Source: Rhodanobacter sp. UBA5168 (GTDB lineage: Bacteria > Pseudomonadota > Gammaproteobacteria > Xanthomonadales > Rhodanobacteraceae). Taken from it: 15,001 nucleotides of DNA. The notes under the pieces were generated by a model. That model made no database searches. It saw only the letters and a list, made by a program, of their open reading frames with translations, and had not been told where the DNA came from. Both the position numbers and the translations under genes were made by a program. Below, one piece after another: positions 14,301 to 15,001 of the stretch (the stretch's first letter is position 1; the number at the start of each line of letters is the position of its first letter). The stretch is taken from NCBI GenBank assembly GCA_002413455.1, contig DHXA01000107.1, positions 77,164 through 92,164 on the forward strand, in the 5' to 3' direction.

Positions 14301-14437
14301 CTCAACTCGTCGGGCAGCTGCGAATCTTGCTGCAATCGTTTTACCTCGTCGGAGGCATGCACCTCGTACCACATCGCATTGAGGATGGCGAAGGCGCAGG
14401 CCAGCCCCAGTCCCAGGATCCATGAGAAATACCACAT
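14297..14437 (-). CDS. cydX: Cytochrome bd oxidase small subunit CydX
   Basis: A 46-residue single-span membrane protein, below usual gene-calling length. It opens MWYFSWILGLGLACAFAIL, close to E. coli CydX (MWYFAWILG), with a hydrophobic helix at about residues 4-20 and a polar, charged tail (from about residue 25). CydX binds the CydAB core and stabilises the haem site. AAGGAG lies 9 bases before the ATG. It follows cydB by 15 bases on the same strand, the usual cydABX order. The tail is somewhat longer than in E. coli (37 residues). Its stop lies inside the last codons of pepP. Confidence 0.92.
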   Translation of the reverse strand: MWYFSWILGLGLACAFAILNAMWYEVHASDEVKRLQQDSQLPDELS

Positions 14438-14452
14438 CAGTTCGCGCTCCTT

Positions 14453-15001
14453 TCAATAGCCGCCGTGCGCCTTGCGCACCTGCTCCAGCGTGACCCGTCC
14501 GCGCATCACGCGATAGACCCAGCTGGTGTAGAGAATGACGATTGGCAGCAGCACCGCGCTGACCAGCAGCATCAGCTGCAAGGTGCCGCGACTGGACGAG
14601 GCGTCCCACACGGTAAGGCTGGAACGCGGATCGAGACTGGACGGCAACAGGAACGGGAACAGCGCGAAGCCGGCCGAGGCGATCGTGCCGCCGACCATCA
14701 GGCTGCTGGCGATGAAGCCGGCGACGCTGTGCCGGCCGATCAGGGCCTGCACGCCCACGGCGGAAATCAGCGCCAGCAGCGGTGCAATCCAGAACCATGG
14801 GTATTGCATGTAACCGGCAAACCAGCTGCCGCCCTGGGCGACTTGCTTGTACAGCGGATTGGAGACGCCGTCGGTGATCACCGGGCCGACCACCGCGTAG
14901 CCGGGAATGCCGTAGGCCAGCCAGACCCCGGCCAGCACATACAGCGCCGCAAAGATCAGCGTCATCCAGCGCGCGATCCTCACCGCGCGCACCGCGATCA
15001 C
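14453..15001 (-). CDS. cydB: Cytochrome bd ubiquinol oxidase subunit II CydB (5' part outside window)
   Basis: The C-terminal 182 residues of a protein usually near 380; the frame runs off the window end, and the GTG at 15001 is internal. CydB is the second membrane subunit of the high-affinity quinol oxidase. About four to five membrane helices are visible, for example [19 protein letters not shown], the [16 protein letters not shown] helix, and the last helix [21 protein letters not shown]. The family motifs SNPL and the [23 protein letters not shown] loop are clear. The end RGRVTLEQV...GGY is typical. cydA should lie upstream, outside the window, and cydX follows. Confidence 0.95.
   Translation of the reverse strand: MIAVRAVRIARWMTLIFAALYVLAGVWLAYGIPGYAVVGPVITDGVSNPLYKQVAQGGSWFAGYMQYPWFWIAPLLALISAVGVQALIGRHSVAGFIASSLMVGGTIASAGFALFPFLLPSSLDPRSSLTVWDASSSRGTLQLMLLVSAVLLPIVILYTSWVYRVMRGRVTLEQVRKAHGGY

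Overview
This window looks like ordinary core chromosome of a high-GC gammaproteobacterium of the order Xanthomonadales, most likely Rhodanobacteraceae (Rhodanobacter, Dyella or Frateuria type). The grounds are a Clp-type CRP homologue divergent from a Xanthomonas-like SpeD, the trpC / clp / speD / coq7 / rplM-rpsI neighbourhood, the zapA - 6S RNA - fau arrangement, and hairpin-rich dispersed repeats. The taxon is inferred from remembered family similarity and was not searched. I see no prophage, transposase, CRISPR array, toxin or defence cluster.

Layout. 1-1469 (+): the 3' part of trpC, then a HAD-family lipid-phosphatase-like gene whose best start (GTG 795, strong Shine-Dalgarno) lies just downstream of trpC. 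1511-3042 (-): clp, a weak terminator, then a TSUP membrane transporter. 3043-3333: a divergent regulatory region with repeated TTGCCGCA motifs. 3334-4119 (+): speD, ending at a bidirectional terminator shared with the convergent glcF-like - coq7 pair (4179-6054, -). 6055-7158 (+): the rplM-rpsI ribosomal operon and a tRNA-Gln(CTG). 7159-7653: a non-coding, hairpin-rich stretch with an exact 25-bp inverted repeat that includes the tRNA 3' end and two copies of a multi-hairpin repeat whose stems covary. 7654-9561 (+): a CLC chloride channel/transporter with CBS domains. 9601-12286 (-): zapB-like and zapA, then 6S RNA, fau, an EVE-domain gene and rpiA. 12397-14300 (+): a YgfB-family gene and pepP. 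14297-15001 (-): cydB (partial) and the small subunit gene cydX, which is tail-to-tail with pepP.

How the genes fit together. Most are housekeeping: tryptophan and polyamine synthesis, ubiquinone hydroxylation, ribosomal proteins, pentose phosphate isomerisation, one-carbon repair, cell division, aminopeptidase P and cytochrome bd oxidase. The 6S RNA - fau order matches the ssrS-ygfA arrangement of enterobacteria, and Clp is the global regulator encoded here. The features least explained by known genes are non-coding: the structured repeat region after tRNA-Gln, the repeated motifs between clp and speD, and a hairpin between 6S RNA and fau. I found no convincing previously undescribed protein system.
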